The notes: generated by a model from the letters alone, not told the origin. A DNA stretch of 64,000 nucleotides from Malus domestica (GCF_042453785.1 NC_091672.1:6094501-6158500), one strand, 5' to 3'. Shown: positions 10,713-23,541, counted from the first letter of the stretch. A program made the numbers and translations.

Positions 10713-10717
10713 GAAAC

Positions 10718-11273
10718 TGGGTTGTCTCGTGCGTTCGGTATTGTTCATGATTGCATGCATGTGCGGTTGTACATGTGCTGCGGTGGGGTTGGGAGGGTTT
10801 ATGTAGTAGGGGAAAGAAACCTCATTTTAGGGGAAAAAAACAATTTTAATGGAGCCTGAAATCAAATCAAATCAAATCTTGTTAATAAAAATTAAAAAAA
10901 AATAATTGATTTTCTCCAATAATTTTTTGAATAGTATTAATTTATAAATTAACCCTAAAAAATGTTCTTCCCCGATTAATTTCTTCTTCTTTTTTGTTGA
11001 TGGACCCTAATAAACTACGACCAGAGCAACTGGAAACCAAATAACCAATTAGACCAATATATATTGCAGCAACATTAACATGCAATGAAACCCAAGAGAA
11101 GAAGAAAACGGAGTCCAACCGTACAAAAAGCAACACAAACTAACTATTTATGTTGCTCCCACTGACGGTAAAGTGGGACTTAAATCACTACTAATCTTCA
11201 TTAATTAACTCACTAAATCAACAACTCCAACGGTCAAAAACTACTAAAACCAGAGATGGAGGCTCGACTTTGA
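10718..11273. other. AT-rich intergenic sequence
   Basis: No gene is supported. A short CAAAT-type repeat (about 10861-10878) is present. The AT content rises toward 10960. Confidence 0.5.
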
Positions 11274-11468
11274 TCAGAATGCGCCCTTCTCAGCAACGCT
11301 GTTAACGAGCGTGAGGGCATTGCTGGTCACCTTCTTCACATTCTCCACCCGGTTCGACACGTCGGTCTTGGGGGGCCCATCCTCCACGTCATCAAACACG
11401 TCCGTACAGGTCTCCTCATCGGTAAGCATGGCGCTTATCCACGTCTGGACGTTGCTCATCTGGTGCCT
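11274..11468 (-). pseudogene. Pectin methylesterase/invertase inhibitor C-terminal relic
   Basis: Read on the minus strand, codons from RHQMSNVQTWISA through LTDEETCTDVFDDV to VKKVTSNALTLVNSVAEKG and a stop (11276-11274) match the C-terminal half of the plant PMEI domain (family block MSNVQTWVSAALTDEDTC). PMEIs are secreted four-helix-bundle proteins that block pectin methylesterases or acid invertases in the cell wall. Only about 65 codons remain. The signal peptide and the first part of the domain with its two disulfides are missing upstream. The frame continues another 15 codons past the homology into AT-rich DNA. This is a 5'-truncated fragment. A C-terminal exon of an unseen gene is possible but PMEI genes are usually intronless. 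Confidence 0.75.
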
Positions 11469-12330
11469 AAGAAAGTAGAAGAAAATCCAAGAAAGAACGA
11501 GAAAATACGACAATATGCCAAAGAATTTTCAAAACCTTATATAGCTAAAGAAATGTTGTAGATAGAGTCTCAGCAAGAGAATCATACAGCAGATAAAATG
11601 TTTCCTGTAAACTTGAGACTTCCATCAAGTGAGTCAAATCATTACAGTCTTGCGTATTTTATTATAGTGGTGTCTCATGCCAATAATACAAAATTATGTG
11701 TAAGTTTTTCTCTACATAGTATTACCAATGACACAAAATGCTAAAATGAAGGTGTACTCATGCCATGGAAGCTTGATTTGCTTTGCTAATACAATTGATA
11801 CAGTATATATGCTGCCAAGCTCACTTGCTCAGTGACTTTGATTTGCTAAAAAGTATAAGAACACACTTATTTTCATCACTTTTGAGTTGGTCTTTTGAGT
11901 TATAAACCCTTATTGAAATTCTCCTGTGAAAGCAGCAATTATTCCTGGTTTCAGAATCCCAAATACAATCTGTACTTTCACAATACTTGAGATGCTGATT
12001 TTACAATACTAACTGACTTGACAGTGTGTTTTTTTGTTTTTTTCTTATCTGAACTCACTCAAGACTTGATCTATGCACAAAAACAAAAAATTGTCACATC
12101 AGTCAATAATAAAACATTGGCATGAACAAATTGGTGACTCAAATTATTGCTTCACAAATGTGTCGCTTGGACATTCCTCATTTAAAGCACATGGTCGTCA
12201 TGTATCATGTCATGTTCCTGCCACATTTTTTTGTTATGAATTGACCGAATTTGGCTGTACTCCAACCTAAAAGAGCAGCTGCTGCTCTATTTTGAAGGAA
12301 TATCATACTCAATTAATGAGTTTCATTCTC
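11469..12330. other. Intergenic sequence
   Basis: AT-rich with no supported gene. The plus-strand open frame at 12073-12270 has no recognisable domain or codon bias. Confidence 0.5.
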
Positions 12331-12378
12331 TCCCTTCACTTTAGTGTTGATAATATCATTTGTTAAAAAAAAAAAAAA
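12331..12378 (+). mobile_element. SINE 3'-end fragment
   Basis: TCCCTTCACTTTAGTGTTGATAATATCATTTG followed by TTAAAAAAAAAAAAA is the 3' tail of the SINE family seen in full at 19852-20011 and 61752-61913. Confidence 0.65.
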
Positions 12379-13024
12379 TCCGATTCTCTTGCTCACCAAG
12401 TGACCAAAGATTCATTGTACCTTTGAATTTAATATCAAAGGTTGAGATGAACACACGATTACACAAATAGCACATCTAATTATTCTCCACCTATGATATC
12501 AAATGAAAGGGTAAATAACCACGCATCACTTGGTCATCCGGTGACCATGAGAACGTTTATGCCCAATTAATTTGCCAACAATGCTAGTTTTGCAGAAGCT
12601 TGATTCAACCTGGCCGAGAAAAAGAAGAAATCTCTTGAATGGATTCATAAATTCAGGCCATATGGTGTTAATGGCCACATTACATCAGAAACACAATAGG
12701 TACAAAATACATGGCAATAGGTGTATTTAGATACATATGAAGCCAAGGACTTTGTGTCACTTTTGAAAGCAAAGCATGCACAAACAATCAAACCCATCAA
12801 ATAACTCAAATATCCGTTTTCTGACGCTAAGCTGCAGCTCTGATCTTACCGAGGCAGCGGTCAGCAGATAAGTAAGTTTTCAAAATACCCTGTTGCTCAG
12901 TCACTTCAACTTCAAGTTCAAACGAAGAAAACGAAGCGAAACACATTGACGCTTCAACGTGGAGCTACCCTAGACAGTCTCAGTTTTTAACTGTACACCT
13001 AAACACCAATCATCTATCCAGATC
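12379..13024. other. Intergenic sequence and probable 3' UTR of the SINAT gene
   Basis: No gene is supported. The part next to 13024 should hold the minus-strand gene's 3' UTR. I could not pick a poly(A) signal with confidence. Confidence 0.45.
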
Positions 13025-14850
13025 TCATTCTTCTTTCCATATACGGCCAGTAATCCTCAACTTTAGTTCTTGCCTATCCCCACCTGAGAAATAGAGAGCC
13101 AGATTCCTCTGAATAATGAGTCCATCCTGGCTGTCACGGACTTTTCTATGACTGTCGCGGATACTCCTAGGGATCCCTTGCCATATTAGCTTACGGCCAT
13201 TTGCACCAACTTCCAAACTATAGCTGAATTTCTTAGCCTCAATATCATCACCCATGAATCGTAAAAAGGCCATGTAGACTGGAGCCATTCCTAACTGGAA
13301 AGCCTCAAAGTGCAAACAGAATTGTCTTCCGAAACAATTGAAGACCTGCGGGAGAAAACATAATTCAATATGCCGGTCAGTAGTACACATTAAAAAATTA
13401 AATTTTCCAAGCTGAATCAATATGAATATTGCTACTAAACATTGTACACGCACCAAAAATGAAAAATTAAAAATGGTACAGGGTTTAACTACACAAATTT
13501 ATAGTTTTTGTAACACTTTAGAATATTAAAATTAAAAAAACTTACAGTAAGCATCCAAGTTGCGTTTTCAACTTCATTTGGGTTCGCTTTAACATATCTA
13601 TGGTTGAAGGTGCACCCATCATGCATGTCAACCTTGTGATCCTCTTTAAGATGTGCAACGAGAGTGGGGATGTCACCTGTAATAGAGCACTCAGATCCAG
13701 CATAAGGGCAATTATATAGACGAAATCGACAGTGTTGTTCATGTTTGAGTTTGCTGTAGTAAGGAAAAATATCATGACATCCTAAACTCTGGTATCTGCA
13801 TGGAAGTTCCAATGATTCAGCAACTTTCTCCAAAGCCAAACACCTTATATCACCAAGCTCATAGCGGCAAGTGGGGCAACAATTGTGCACCCTTATCTTG
13901 CAGTCCGAACATACTGTGTGGCCATTAGGACACTGCAAAACAAGAATTTTAAAACAAAAGAACTGATTCATAAAGAACATGTGATTCCAGATTGACAGGA
14001 CAATACCCCGTGATCAATTACAAGAAGAGGGTAAAATTAGAGTCAAGAAAGTGAGGGATTGATCACTTCAAGGGCTTCAAGGAAATCTGAACCCCCAAAA
14101 GTCAATAAGCGAATAATTTTATCTTGAATAAAAGGAACATAGCCATTGCAATTTAGTCTTCAGCAAACCCGAAAATTAAGAGTAATAAAACTAAATGGTC
14201 GACTGTAGTGCGGTAGCCTGTGGATAGCATGAACAATAATACATATAATTAACTAAATCATGTTGGCAATAACAACTAAAACAAAGGGGTCACAAGACTC
14301 ACAACATAATACATATACAGAGGCATAACAATCTTATTTTTCTCATTTAAACCGAGAAAGGGGGAGGGCATGAGAGTTTCATACATTTATATTCAGAATA
14401 AATTAAAGCAGAACAACACAGAACTATTATGAGAACTATACTAAGATAACATATGAAGATCATGAGTCCAGGCATGGTCCCAATTGTCAATTCCAGAAAT
14501 TCAAAAGGAGAAAAGGAAGAGACTAATAAACTTTCAAGTACGATTGCAAGCATTAAATGTTCTGCTATAGCTAGTACAAAGGCAAGGCTAATAAATTTTC
14601 AAAGACTATAGCCTGCAAGATTTTGTGATATATTGTAGGATCAATTTAGAAACAGAAGATTCAGGTGAAACATATGTCCTAACTGCAAATGTACCTGATG
14701 AATAGGAGGGTACATCAAATTCGTGCAGACAGGGCACTCAAGCAACTCATGCACACCATTGGTTGAATAAAGACCATGCTTTCCACCCAAACCAGGGGTA
14801 GTCTTACTAAGCATACTATTACTACCTGTCTCTGACTTTGTGATTGCCAT
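13025..14850 (-). CDS. SINAT2: SINA-type RING E3 ubiquitin ligase, SINAT2-like (3 coding exons)
   Basis: Spliced on the minus strand as 14850-14695, 13932-13546 and 13345-13025, all junctions GT-AG and phase 0, giving 287 aa. Exon 1 reaches the RING finger (ELLECPVC, residues 36-43). Exon 2 completes it (CPNGHTVCSDCKIRVHNCCP then TC). The SINA zinc fingers and substrate-binding region follow (CRYQSLGCHDIFPYYSKLKH, CPYAGSECSITGDIPTLVAH). Exon 3 holds the TRAF-like substrate-binding C-terminus (CFGRQFCLHFEAFQLGMAPV, IPRSIRDSHRKVRDSQDGLI) ending RITGRIWKEE. SINA proteins transfer ubiquitin to substrates for proteasomal or autophagic turnover; plant members act in ABA, brassinosteroid, hypoxia and development. 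The KEE ending and NGVHELLECPVC context fit Arabidopsis SINAT1/2 better than SINAT3-5. The N-terminus is about 20 residues shorter than usual. The frame also stays open upstream of the ATG (EFADYD), so an upstream exon may exist. Confidence 0.93.
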
Positions 14851-16470
14851 GTCATAATCTGCAAACTCAAGAATACCCTCGCAAAGTGTCCCCAGGAGCA
14901 GGACTGTTTCAAATCTTTAAAAACCCCCTTATAAAATTCCCCCAGGAGCCACAAGTGATTCAAATAGAACAAAATTCTGGCTCATAAGACAGGAGTATTC
15001 TACTTGCCCTCTATTCCGCTCTCAATTCTCCATAGACATGCTTACCTCTGTCAAAACAAGATGAACAAAGAGTTATATATAACTATATCACATGCTATGG
15101 ATGAAATACTTTCTAAAGAGTGTACTATTCAACTGGAGTCCAAAGTCCAGACAAAAGACAAATAACAAGAAGGTTATCAAGAAAGGTTTCATTAAATGTA
15201 AACAGTTGTTCAGCTCAATGCACTTAGAAAGCTTATGAGGTATAGGCAGGTCAGATTAGACTTCAGTTGCTTTGTGATATCAAAAGTTCTCAATCTCCTA
15301 TAGTCGACCTTACAAGGCTACACCTATAAATATCTCCACTTTTCCATAGTAGCTTCAAAAATGCTCTTGAAGCTCTTATAATCCCACCAAATCGCTTATT
15401 GGGATAAAATTTGGAATTTGTTTTACCGGTGAGTATTCCAAGATTGGTGGACATCCATACCACCGAGGCACAGTAAAGACCCTCTTGAAACGATTGGCAA
15501 ATCATGAATTCCCACAACTACAACATCACTATGCTTTTTTCAAACCTTAGTTTACAAATCAATATGCAAAATTTATTACTGCACAAATATTATGGTAGCA
15601 ATAACAGAGTTCATAAGAATACGAAGCAAGGAAATTATGGAGATTGAGGAAGAAAAAATGCATCATGAAAACAATTTCAACTAAAATACGTAAAGAATTT
15701 CAACTTCAAAAGAGATGAAACAAGGAACATAGGGATTTTCCTTTTCCAACTTTTCGATCATCACATAGGCAATTTCAGATTTATAAGATATCCAGCAAGA
15801 TAGGAACAATCCCAGATCAATTCAGAACTATGCTTTGACTAAAACCTACATTCCTCATTTGCACTAAAAACAATAAGCTCAAAAATTTACACAGAAGATA
15901 TTAAAAAGCAACCAGCTTTCTCAATCAATCAGAAAAAAAAAATAGACACCATAACAGTAGCACAAAAAGCATACCCCGATTCACAATTGCAACCAAAAAC
16001 CCAACCAAAGTTCAAATTAGCTTCCCAATATCTACCTTAGAGAGAGAGCAGACAAATTCAAACAAAAATCTCAACCCGGATACCCAAATTTCAAACCAAA
16101 AACTGGGTTGTTTCCAAAAGCTAACTTTCCCTTCATCTAAAATAGCAGTGCAAATAAATCCAGGCACGATAAAAAAAGTGAAAAAAAAATCCCCATTCCC
16201 CTCCAAAAACCCAATCAATGATCAAAAGAAAAAAACAACAGCAAAAACAAAAAGAGAACCGAAAAGCGAGCCCAGAAGCAACACACACGCGGATTACCCG
16301 GATAGGAAAAATTGAAGAAAATGGGAGTGCCTTGCTCGTATCGGTGCTGGGCATCGATGGCCTCCGTTGTCTCTATGCTTCAGAATCACTCAAGAAATGT
16401 GCTTTTGTTTTTCTTGTTTTTATTTTATCTTCTTTTTGTTTCTTGTGTTTTGTTTTCTAAGTAAAATATT
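14851..16470 (-). other. 5' leader/promoter side of the SINAT gene
   Basis: Upstream of the chosen ATG on the minus strand lies a TTTGCAG acceptor-like site (about 14865) and an open frame reading EFADYD into the ATG. At 14890-14955 two near-copies of a CTCCTGGGG motif recall the MAPGG start of SINAT relatives, but both are out of frame or lack an ATG. A GC-richer block at 16260-16380 could be a non-coding first exon. No other gene is supported. Confidence 0.4.
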
Positions 16471-19400
16471 TGATCCCTGTTTGTCTGATTTTACTGACTC
16501 GTTTAGAAGGTGTATTAAAATAATGAAAAGTGTTTTCAGTAATATAATTTTAAAAGTCACCTATTAATACCAATTGATGGTGAACTTTACTAATAAATTA
16601 AGACTTTTCAATTCAACTCATATTAAACTTATTATTATAAGTATTGCAGTCAATTTTTTTTATTATACTGAGTTCAAACTTAATCATGATTTCTTAAATT
16701 ATCATTTTTGAAAAAATAAATAAAAAAAAGTGAGTGGCTTTCTTTTAGATTATTAATTCAATAATTTTTTTTTAATATATGATATTATCTGCACTAATAA
16801 AGTGATAGTAGACTAATCATTACAATGGGTTTGCTGGTTTAAATTCGTCTTTAATGAAAATCGAAGACTTTTCACTTACAAAAGAGTAGAAATATCACTA
16901 AACTATAGTAATAAGTGGCTGTTTAAATTTAGTTTTACTCCAAAGAGAAATTATCATTTAAAAAAAGGAACTTTAACGAAAAATCACGTTTCTACACTAA
17001 AAAGTCAATCCTGGTACTATTTACTTTACCCTTTATTTTGTCCTTATAATTAAAATTCAAAAATTTTAAACAATTTTCATTAGTTTTCATTAAAAATATA
17101 TATATATATTTGTGAGAAAAAAATGAATGGTTTTCTTTGCTTAAATTTAATTTTACCACAACGAGTGGACCAATTGTGCCTCTACCCGCACGCGACGTTT
17201 GTATATATTCCAGTCCTTTTTGTATGTTTTTTTCCAAGCACGTTGACGCCTTTAAATTTTCTAGATGGACACCTGCAGTTTATTTATTTGTATTTTTCTC
17301 TAAGGATGAAAATTTGAATTTCTCAGTTCACACAGCTCACAAGTCACAACTCCTCGTTTGCTAGCCACTTTCGTTTTTAGTTTTTGTCCTTATTTTTTTA
17401 TTATTTTTGTTCAGTTTTTTATTTATAATTTTCATTTTCAAAAAATGAAGGTACCAAACGAGTTTGTAGTAAATTAGTGGTTGTATGTGTAATTTTGTAG
17501 ATTTGTAATACCACGTCAACACGTTGTGATACTGCAATATCGATGTAAATATTTGAAATTACTTTGACTATTTCCAAGAACTTTGGCAATTTGTATCTTG
17601 TAATTAAATAATTTACTCTTTTAATTTTGGTTAGGGTTACGAAAGGAAGTCAAAACTCAAACAAGAGCATTAGCTCATAGTTCCTATCAAGTCTTTGATG
17701 AAACAAAAACAAAATATGCCTCTTTGGAGGTGTTTTTGTTGAGATTAAAAACAATGTTTGCAGAATGTTTAGAAGCACTTTTAGAAAATAAAAAATGTTT
17801 ATTATAAGGGTGTATTTTTTCTAGAGAAGTGATTTATGCACATTGTTTTTTTTTCCCTTATATTTAACATTGAGTAAATAAATCAAAGAAGAATTAAGAG
17901 ACGTAATTAAACGGATTGCGCAAAGTCATTTCTTTCTTGCTGATCACATAGTCAACATTTCATCCTATTAATTACCGTTAGATGTCTTTTAATTCAAGAT
18001 TTCTTCACATAAAAATTGAATCATAACCATTCAACAAGAATTAGTGTAATGGTAATGCTCATCCCCTCTCAAATTAATGAGCAAATTGCACCCTTCACAC
18101 TTTATTTTGCTTATGTGCACTTATGATCTTTCTAGAAGTGTATTTGGTATTGTTTGTTTTGTTTTTATAATTTTTCTAATTGATCCAAAGTCTCAACAAT
18201 AAGATAATCACACTAACTTCATTTAAATTATGGGAAGATAAATTCAAATTTGAGTGGAAAGGATGGTGAACACTAGACAAACCCTTTTTTTTTTTCCAAA
18301 ATTAGGGATCATTCGAAGCCAAAAAGCGGAAGCAGCAAATAGCAACTTTGAAAAATCTACTTTTTTTTTTTTTTTAAACACGAGTGAATAGTGCTACTTT
18401 GATCCCCTCATCCACTGGTGCGCACTGTTTCTCCGACACTAGTGCTACTTTGATTACGACGGCTGCTAATCCTCTCGATCCCTAGAGCTCCTCCAATTGC
18501 GACTGTTACCGATCTCACCATCCACTGGTTCTCCGTCGCTGTTGCAGGTCCTCTCGATCTCGGAGCTCCTTCAACTAGGACCGATTCTCCGCCGCCGCCC
18601 CCGATTCTGACCATGACGTCAACTGCTTCATCGCTAATCTCTTCGATCGCAACAGTTCGAAGTAGGAGCCGAAGACCAACTGTGAGTTCGAGACAAGGAG
18701 AGAGAGGGACCGAATATGGGGAGAGATGAGATGAGAATTGGATGGAGAAAATGAGAGACGAGAGAAACTGTGTCAGCTTCTAGAAAGAGAGAGAGTTTGT
18801 AGAAAATAATAGGAAAATATTTTTAAAAAAGGATGAATAGTTTTCCTTTTGGTCACTGTACATATTCACAACGCTTTTATATAAAAGTTTACAAAACACT
18901 TAGATGCCGTTTTTTGAACTCAAAGAACTTTTACAAATCTACCAAACACCTAACTGCTTATTTCTACAATATATCAAATGCATTTTTTTTAAATCACGTC
19001 AATACCAAACCAGCCTAATATTATACACATAGTAAAAAACATTTCATACTTAAACATGATTAACTTGATATAATATTTTTGCTCCAACCTCTTAAGCAAG
19101 AGAAAGATAATCCAAAATGTAGTTTGACTGGTTTTAGGAACTTTGGAAGTTTTGTATATGTTTTCAATTTTCACAATTTGGGTAAAGCTAGGAAGGTAGG
19201 TAAGATAACCTCTTCCTATAGGCTGCCTCAAAATAGTAATTCGATTGGGAGCTGTGTTGTTGTCTTGTGAGACCAAAGTTGTTGGGGTGCAATCATCCAA
19301 ACAATTTTTTTGGAGTTTTGGAGGGTGGTCCTGTCAAAAACACATGAAACCATCCCATATGCCTACAATATTTAGTAACCAAACAAGTTTAATTGGTGCT

Positions 19401-19488
19401 TTATAATGTATTCAGAATTCACCAGAAACATGGACCACACCACCTCGGCACGTCCTTGGTTGAGTATTGGACCCATCAAATATTTTTA
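16471..19488. other. Intergenic sequence with a MITE and a GC-rich island
   Basis: Mostly AT-rich. A GC-richer block at 18400-18680 gives overlapping open frames on both strands, but none shows a known domain. It may be part of an unidentified repeat. Confidence 0.45.
16965..17091 (+). mobile_element. MITE, ACTTTAACGAAAA family, copy 2 (short form)
   Basis: It begins AAGGAACTTTAACGAAAA and ends TTTTCATTAGTTTTCATT. Compared with copy 4 it lacks an internal stretch of about 30 bp that repeats the CACTTTAACGAAAA block. The flanks are weakly similar. Confidence 0.75.
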
Positions 19489-19642
19489 AGAAAAAGGAAT
19501 GAAAATAGTTTGAAAATTTTGAGTTTTAACGATAAGGACAAAATAAAGGGTAAAGTGAATAGTAACAAGTTTGTCTTTTTAGTGTAAAAATGTGATTTTT
19601 CATTAAAGTGAACAGTACAACGGACTTTTCGTTAAAACTCCC
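19489..19642 (-). mobile_element. MITE, ACTTTAACGAAAA family, copy 3, exact 9-bp TSD
   Basis: The reverse orientation of the family, ending TTTTCGTTAAAACTCCC. It is flanked by exact copies of ATATTTTTA at 19480-19488 and 19643-19651. A 9-bp duplication is typical of Mutator-like transposition. Confidence 0.85.
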
Positions 19643-19661
19643 ATATTTTTATTATTTATTT

Positions 19662-19779
19662 AACAATATCTCATGGATGGCGAATTCGATACCAAATTAA
19701 GTTGCTCATTGTGTGGTTTAGCCGAACTCCCCCTACCCTTAGTGTAAAATATATTGTTGTACTAAAAAAAACAATATCT
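19662..19779 (+). mobile_element. 5'-truncated SINE with target duplication
   Basis: The body runs from about 19672 (GGATGGCGAATTCGATACC) to the tail GTGTAAAATATATTGTTGTACTAAAAAAA. It is flanked by AACAATATCT at 19662-19671 and 19770-19779. It belongs to the subfamily ending TGTACTAAAA, also at 54833-54993. Confidence 0.75.
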
Positions 19780-19851
19780 TACTTTATTTATTATGTACAA
19801 GAAGTATTACAATAACGATGTTCTAAATATAAAAAAAAATAAGCCGTTTAG

Positions 19852-20011
19852 TACTACAGTCTAGTGGTATTTCTTTTCACTTGTAAGTGAGAGGTCTTAG
19901 GTTCGATTCTCTCCTAAAGCGAATTTGAATCACATTATTGCTAGCCCATTGTGAGACTAAGCCCACTCCATCCCCTTAGTGTAGATAATATCATTTGTTA
20001 ATAAAAAAAGT
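19852..20011 (+). mobile_element. tRNA-derived SINE, full-length copy
   Basis: The head CAGTCTAGTGGTATTTC and GGTTCGATTCTC resemble the A and B boxes of tRNA-Gly, the RNA polymerase III internal promoter. The body continues with GCGAATTTGAATCACATTAT and GACTAAGCCCACTCC, and ends TAGATAATATCATTTGTTAA plus A-rich sequence. It depends on a LINE for mobility. I could not fix a target duplication here. Confidence 0.8.
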
Positions 20012-21748
20012 ATCAAAAACACAAGAATAATAAGGAGATGAGACATGATTAAGGACAATGGTAGATTCATGATTTGAACCTTGGGAGTTTCAGTGTTAAA
20101 AGGTTCAAGGTTTTTAGCTAGAAGTATGTAAAAAAAAAATCAATTTATTCACCGAGGCATTTCTTTAAACACTTGGTAGTCTTTGTCGTCAACCAAACCA
20201 TGTTGTACATATGTCAACAAATATCAACATATGTCGAAGCAATATGAAGAGTGATATTGAAAGTATATGTCAAGTGTTATCGACACAACCAGTCGAAATA
20301 TGCCTAGTAAGCATTACATCAAACACTTGGTGAGCACAAAAATGACTTGTACCAAACATTCAGATGATCCTCAAAAGATCTTCACATGTATATTTCTCGA
20401 ACTTCAAATTAAGGAGAGGAGACTTGCACTAAGCAAAACAGTGAAACAATCAAAACTATATGTTGAATTTTGTATAAACATTATTGTACTAAGTAACACA
20501 ATGAGTCAGTTACAATAAGGTATAGAACTCAATACAAAGATTATACGTCCGTCATCTACACAAGTCGAACTTGAAACATCTGACTTATACTTAAGGAAGA
20601 ATACCGTCAAATTATAGTATTTGTTAATAAGACCAAAATATTGGATGTTAAAGCAAGGTTAATTACACGATAGTTATTTAATTATTCGATTCGAGCAAGT
20701 TCCAAACATTAATCTTAATGTTGGGCATTAATATTAACAAAAATTTGGCATATCTTTTGTTCCTACTGGAGTATCTGCATCAGGCATATAACAATGAGAA
20801 TATTAGGTAACCTTTTTGATATAAAAAGGAAAAAATTAATGGGTTAATGGGTAGGTAAACCATGCATTATGTATGGCAATGGTTTCAAACTTGTTCCATT
20901 TGGTAGCATATGGTTATCATAATTTGAATCAAAGACTTGATTTTAATTTAATTAAGGCACTTAATCATAATCTTAACTATAATCTGCATGCAAGACAAAT
21001 TTGTTTACACTATTATTTTTAAACATTGGGGGCAACTACACCTACTCAATGCGTATTTCAAGAGAAAACTTACAATTTTCATTTTTTTTTCGTGTAAGTA
21101 AACACATGAGAAAGTTAAATGAATGAAATGATTTTTTTACTCATATTTTAGTAAACGCATGAAGCACAAAAACTAAAATGATTCCAATTTTTTTTTATAA
21201 AAAATGATTATAATTCTTGTTCTTTGTCAGCAAACATGGAGGAATCAATACCATTGATACTGTGATTTCAAAAAATTCTAATAAATAACTTCAATATGAA
21301 TCTCGAAATGTGAAGCTTTCGAAATTTGCATATTTACACATACATACGTTCCCCACATTTCTGACAAAACAAAGATGATAAATACGGCAATGATGGCGAT
21401 TCTGATGTGCCAAACGTTGTCTCGTTTGCATCGTATGTAAACAATGAAAAGAACACAGATCTAGTGGGTTAAAAACTCAAAAGCTTTACCTGCATATGCA
21501 GTTCAATTTCACAGAATTATATGACTGTTTTCGATAAATGCCTGCAGTGGAAAGTCAGTTTCATACGTACACCCTTGCTTAAAACCAAAATAGTCATTTC
21601 ATAGCGTACAGCCCACAGGAATTAATATCAGAAAAGTTGGTTGAATTTTTTTCTAAATTTTTTTTTTAGGGAAATGGGATAAAATGATTGTATCAAATTT
21701 TAATTGGTGAACTGAGAAAAATTAAATATCAATCACATAGTGGTAAAT
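20012..21748. other. AT-rich intergenic sequence
   Basis: No gene is supported. The open frame at 20267-20518 has no recognisable motif. Confidence 0.5.
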
Positions 21749-22256
21749 GTCTAAAATATCGATATTATCCTGATATTTCTATCGAAATTTTCTTTTTTTT
21801 GGACTATCAATATTTCCGATATCATCGATATTTTAGACCTTGATAGGAACTTCATGTGGTACTAAGTCACTCATGTATCTTACCATGCAATATATAAAGT
21901 GTAAATATTGTACTAATTCTTTATATATAAATGATTATGGTGTGTTTAAACTTCTTTCATTAATTACTACATATTTTCTACCCTCACAATGTTTGTTAGC
22001 TCGCTATATAATCAACTTAATTCAGTTAAATCCATCATGCAATGCATTTCATTCCAATTTTTGTGATAAACTAATAGATAATTGACTAACTAAACATCTT
22101 GCAAAGTTTTAATAAAAATTTCCAAGTTTTTCTTACAATTTCCGTGGTTTTTATTCAATTTTTTATCGATATCGATAATATCCCGATATTTCCATCGAAA
22201 TTTCCGTGTTTTTGGACTACCGGTATTTCCGATATCATCGATATTTTAGACTTGGT
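21749..22256. repeat. Two direct copies of a 90-bp ATCGAT-rich palindromic repeat
   Basis: Copy 1 (21749-21843) and copy 2 (22164-22256) share GATATTTC(T/C)ATCGAAATTT, a TTTTTGGACTA block and ATTTCCGATATCATCGATAT followed by TTTAGAC. In copy 1 the ends are inverted (GTCTAAAATATCGAT and ATCGATATTTTAGAC), so it can fold back. The 320 bp between are AT-rich and unrelated. Confidence 0.8.
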
Positions 22257-23541
22257 AAGAGATTGATGACGTGCGTAGTGATCAAATATCCCAAACATGT
22301 TGAAAAACGGACGACTTCAACAATAGGGGTTTGAAATGATCACTTTGACTAATTTCTCTAAATATTTATTGGGGAGTTGGATTTAAATTGTGTTTAGAGA
22401 GGGAATCACACTGTTTGATCTAACTAACTTGGCTACGCCAGGCCTTGCAAAAGAATAAATATAAGGTAAATTGCCCTTGTGGTTTAATTTAAGTAACAAT
22501 TTTTTCGGAAGAAGGACAAGCCACAACTTAAGGTACTTGAAAAGTGTCAATTTTTCATAGACTTGGTCTTGGACCAAAATTGTTACTGAACCTAAAGTAG
22601 AAGGGTGAAAAGTGTAATTAGCATTTTTTTAATAGAAGCGATATTCTAACATAAAGAGGAATCTTATAGATATAATATATTGAAAAATTACTAACAAATA
22701 GCGTAAACTTGGCTAAAGGATGAGCAAATCCATTAAAAGACGAGGACGTAGTTAGTACTTAGTACTCACTTCTTGGAACTAATTTGCCAACACCTGATCA
22801 TCATCATTGTTATTTCAAATCCACCATTCTCCATCATTAGATGTAATCATATAAATTAAGTTCCTTATTAAGTGTTATGCCCAACTCCACTAATCTCTCA
22901 ATTATCCAACAGTGTGGATTGTTCTTAACAAGGCTCCTTTATTTCTCCTCTTTATTTGGGCCTCATCGTCTTTCTTATGGTGGGCTTTGTTGGATACATT
23001 TTTGTTAGGCTTAAATGGGCAATTAACCCACAAGGAAGCAAAATGTGATCATTCAAACATGCATGGACATTTTACTACGTGTAATGTTATGGAGACTATT
23101 TTTGTAAATTAAATGACATGAAAATTGATAATTGGATTATCTTAAACGTTAATTAACGTGCTTATTTCTTATTGGCTACACGTTATTTAGTTTGCAAATT
23201 TAGTCTTTCTAGCTTACATTTTTACTAATTTTAGAAAATTATTTCAAATCAGCTCAAGAGAAAAAAAAAATTTTAGTCAATAATTTAAGAAAAATTATTT
23301 TTAGTTGGAAAATTTTTGAAAATGTGAGAGAATTATTAGTTTTGCGTTCATCTTCATGATAATAATGCGGTTTTCTTTTTCTAAAACGAAAAAGAAAAAC
23401 CCCATTTCCGCGCCCAACAAAAAAAATCAAAAACCGTGCAGTCACACTCAACACTCTGGCGGTCTCACCCTCACCAAATCACTCCCACACTCCCGCAAGA
23501 TCCCCACTCTCCCTTCCTACTTCGACCTTCATCTCTCACTA
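22257..23541. other. Intergenic region and GCP3 promoter side
   Basis: AT-rich to about 23340, then a C-rich leader (23400-23541) in front of the GCP3 start. No other gene is supported. Confidence 0.5.

Noticed and set aside
12073..12270. Small plus-strand open frame
   Set aside because: No recognisable motif; length is within chance expectation.
15290..15517. Minus-strand frame upstream of SINAT as a first coding exon
   Set aside because: No similarity to the SINAT N-terminus and no frame-compatible donor.
18408..18614. Minus-strand Gly/Arg-rich open frame
   Set aside because: No domain; GC-rich sequence is open in several frames at once, so this is likely chance.
23356..23541. Longer GCP3 start upstream of the chosen ATG
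   Set aside because: The extra 62 residues are Lys/Pro-rich leader translation. Family homology starts exactly at MEEEDQQKAADL (23542).
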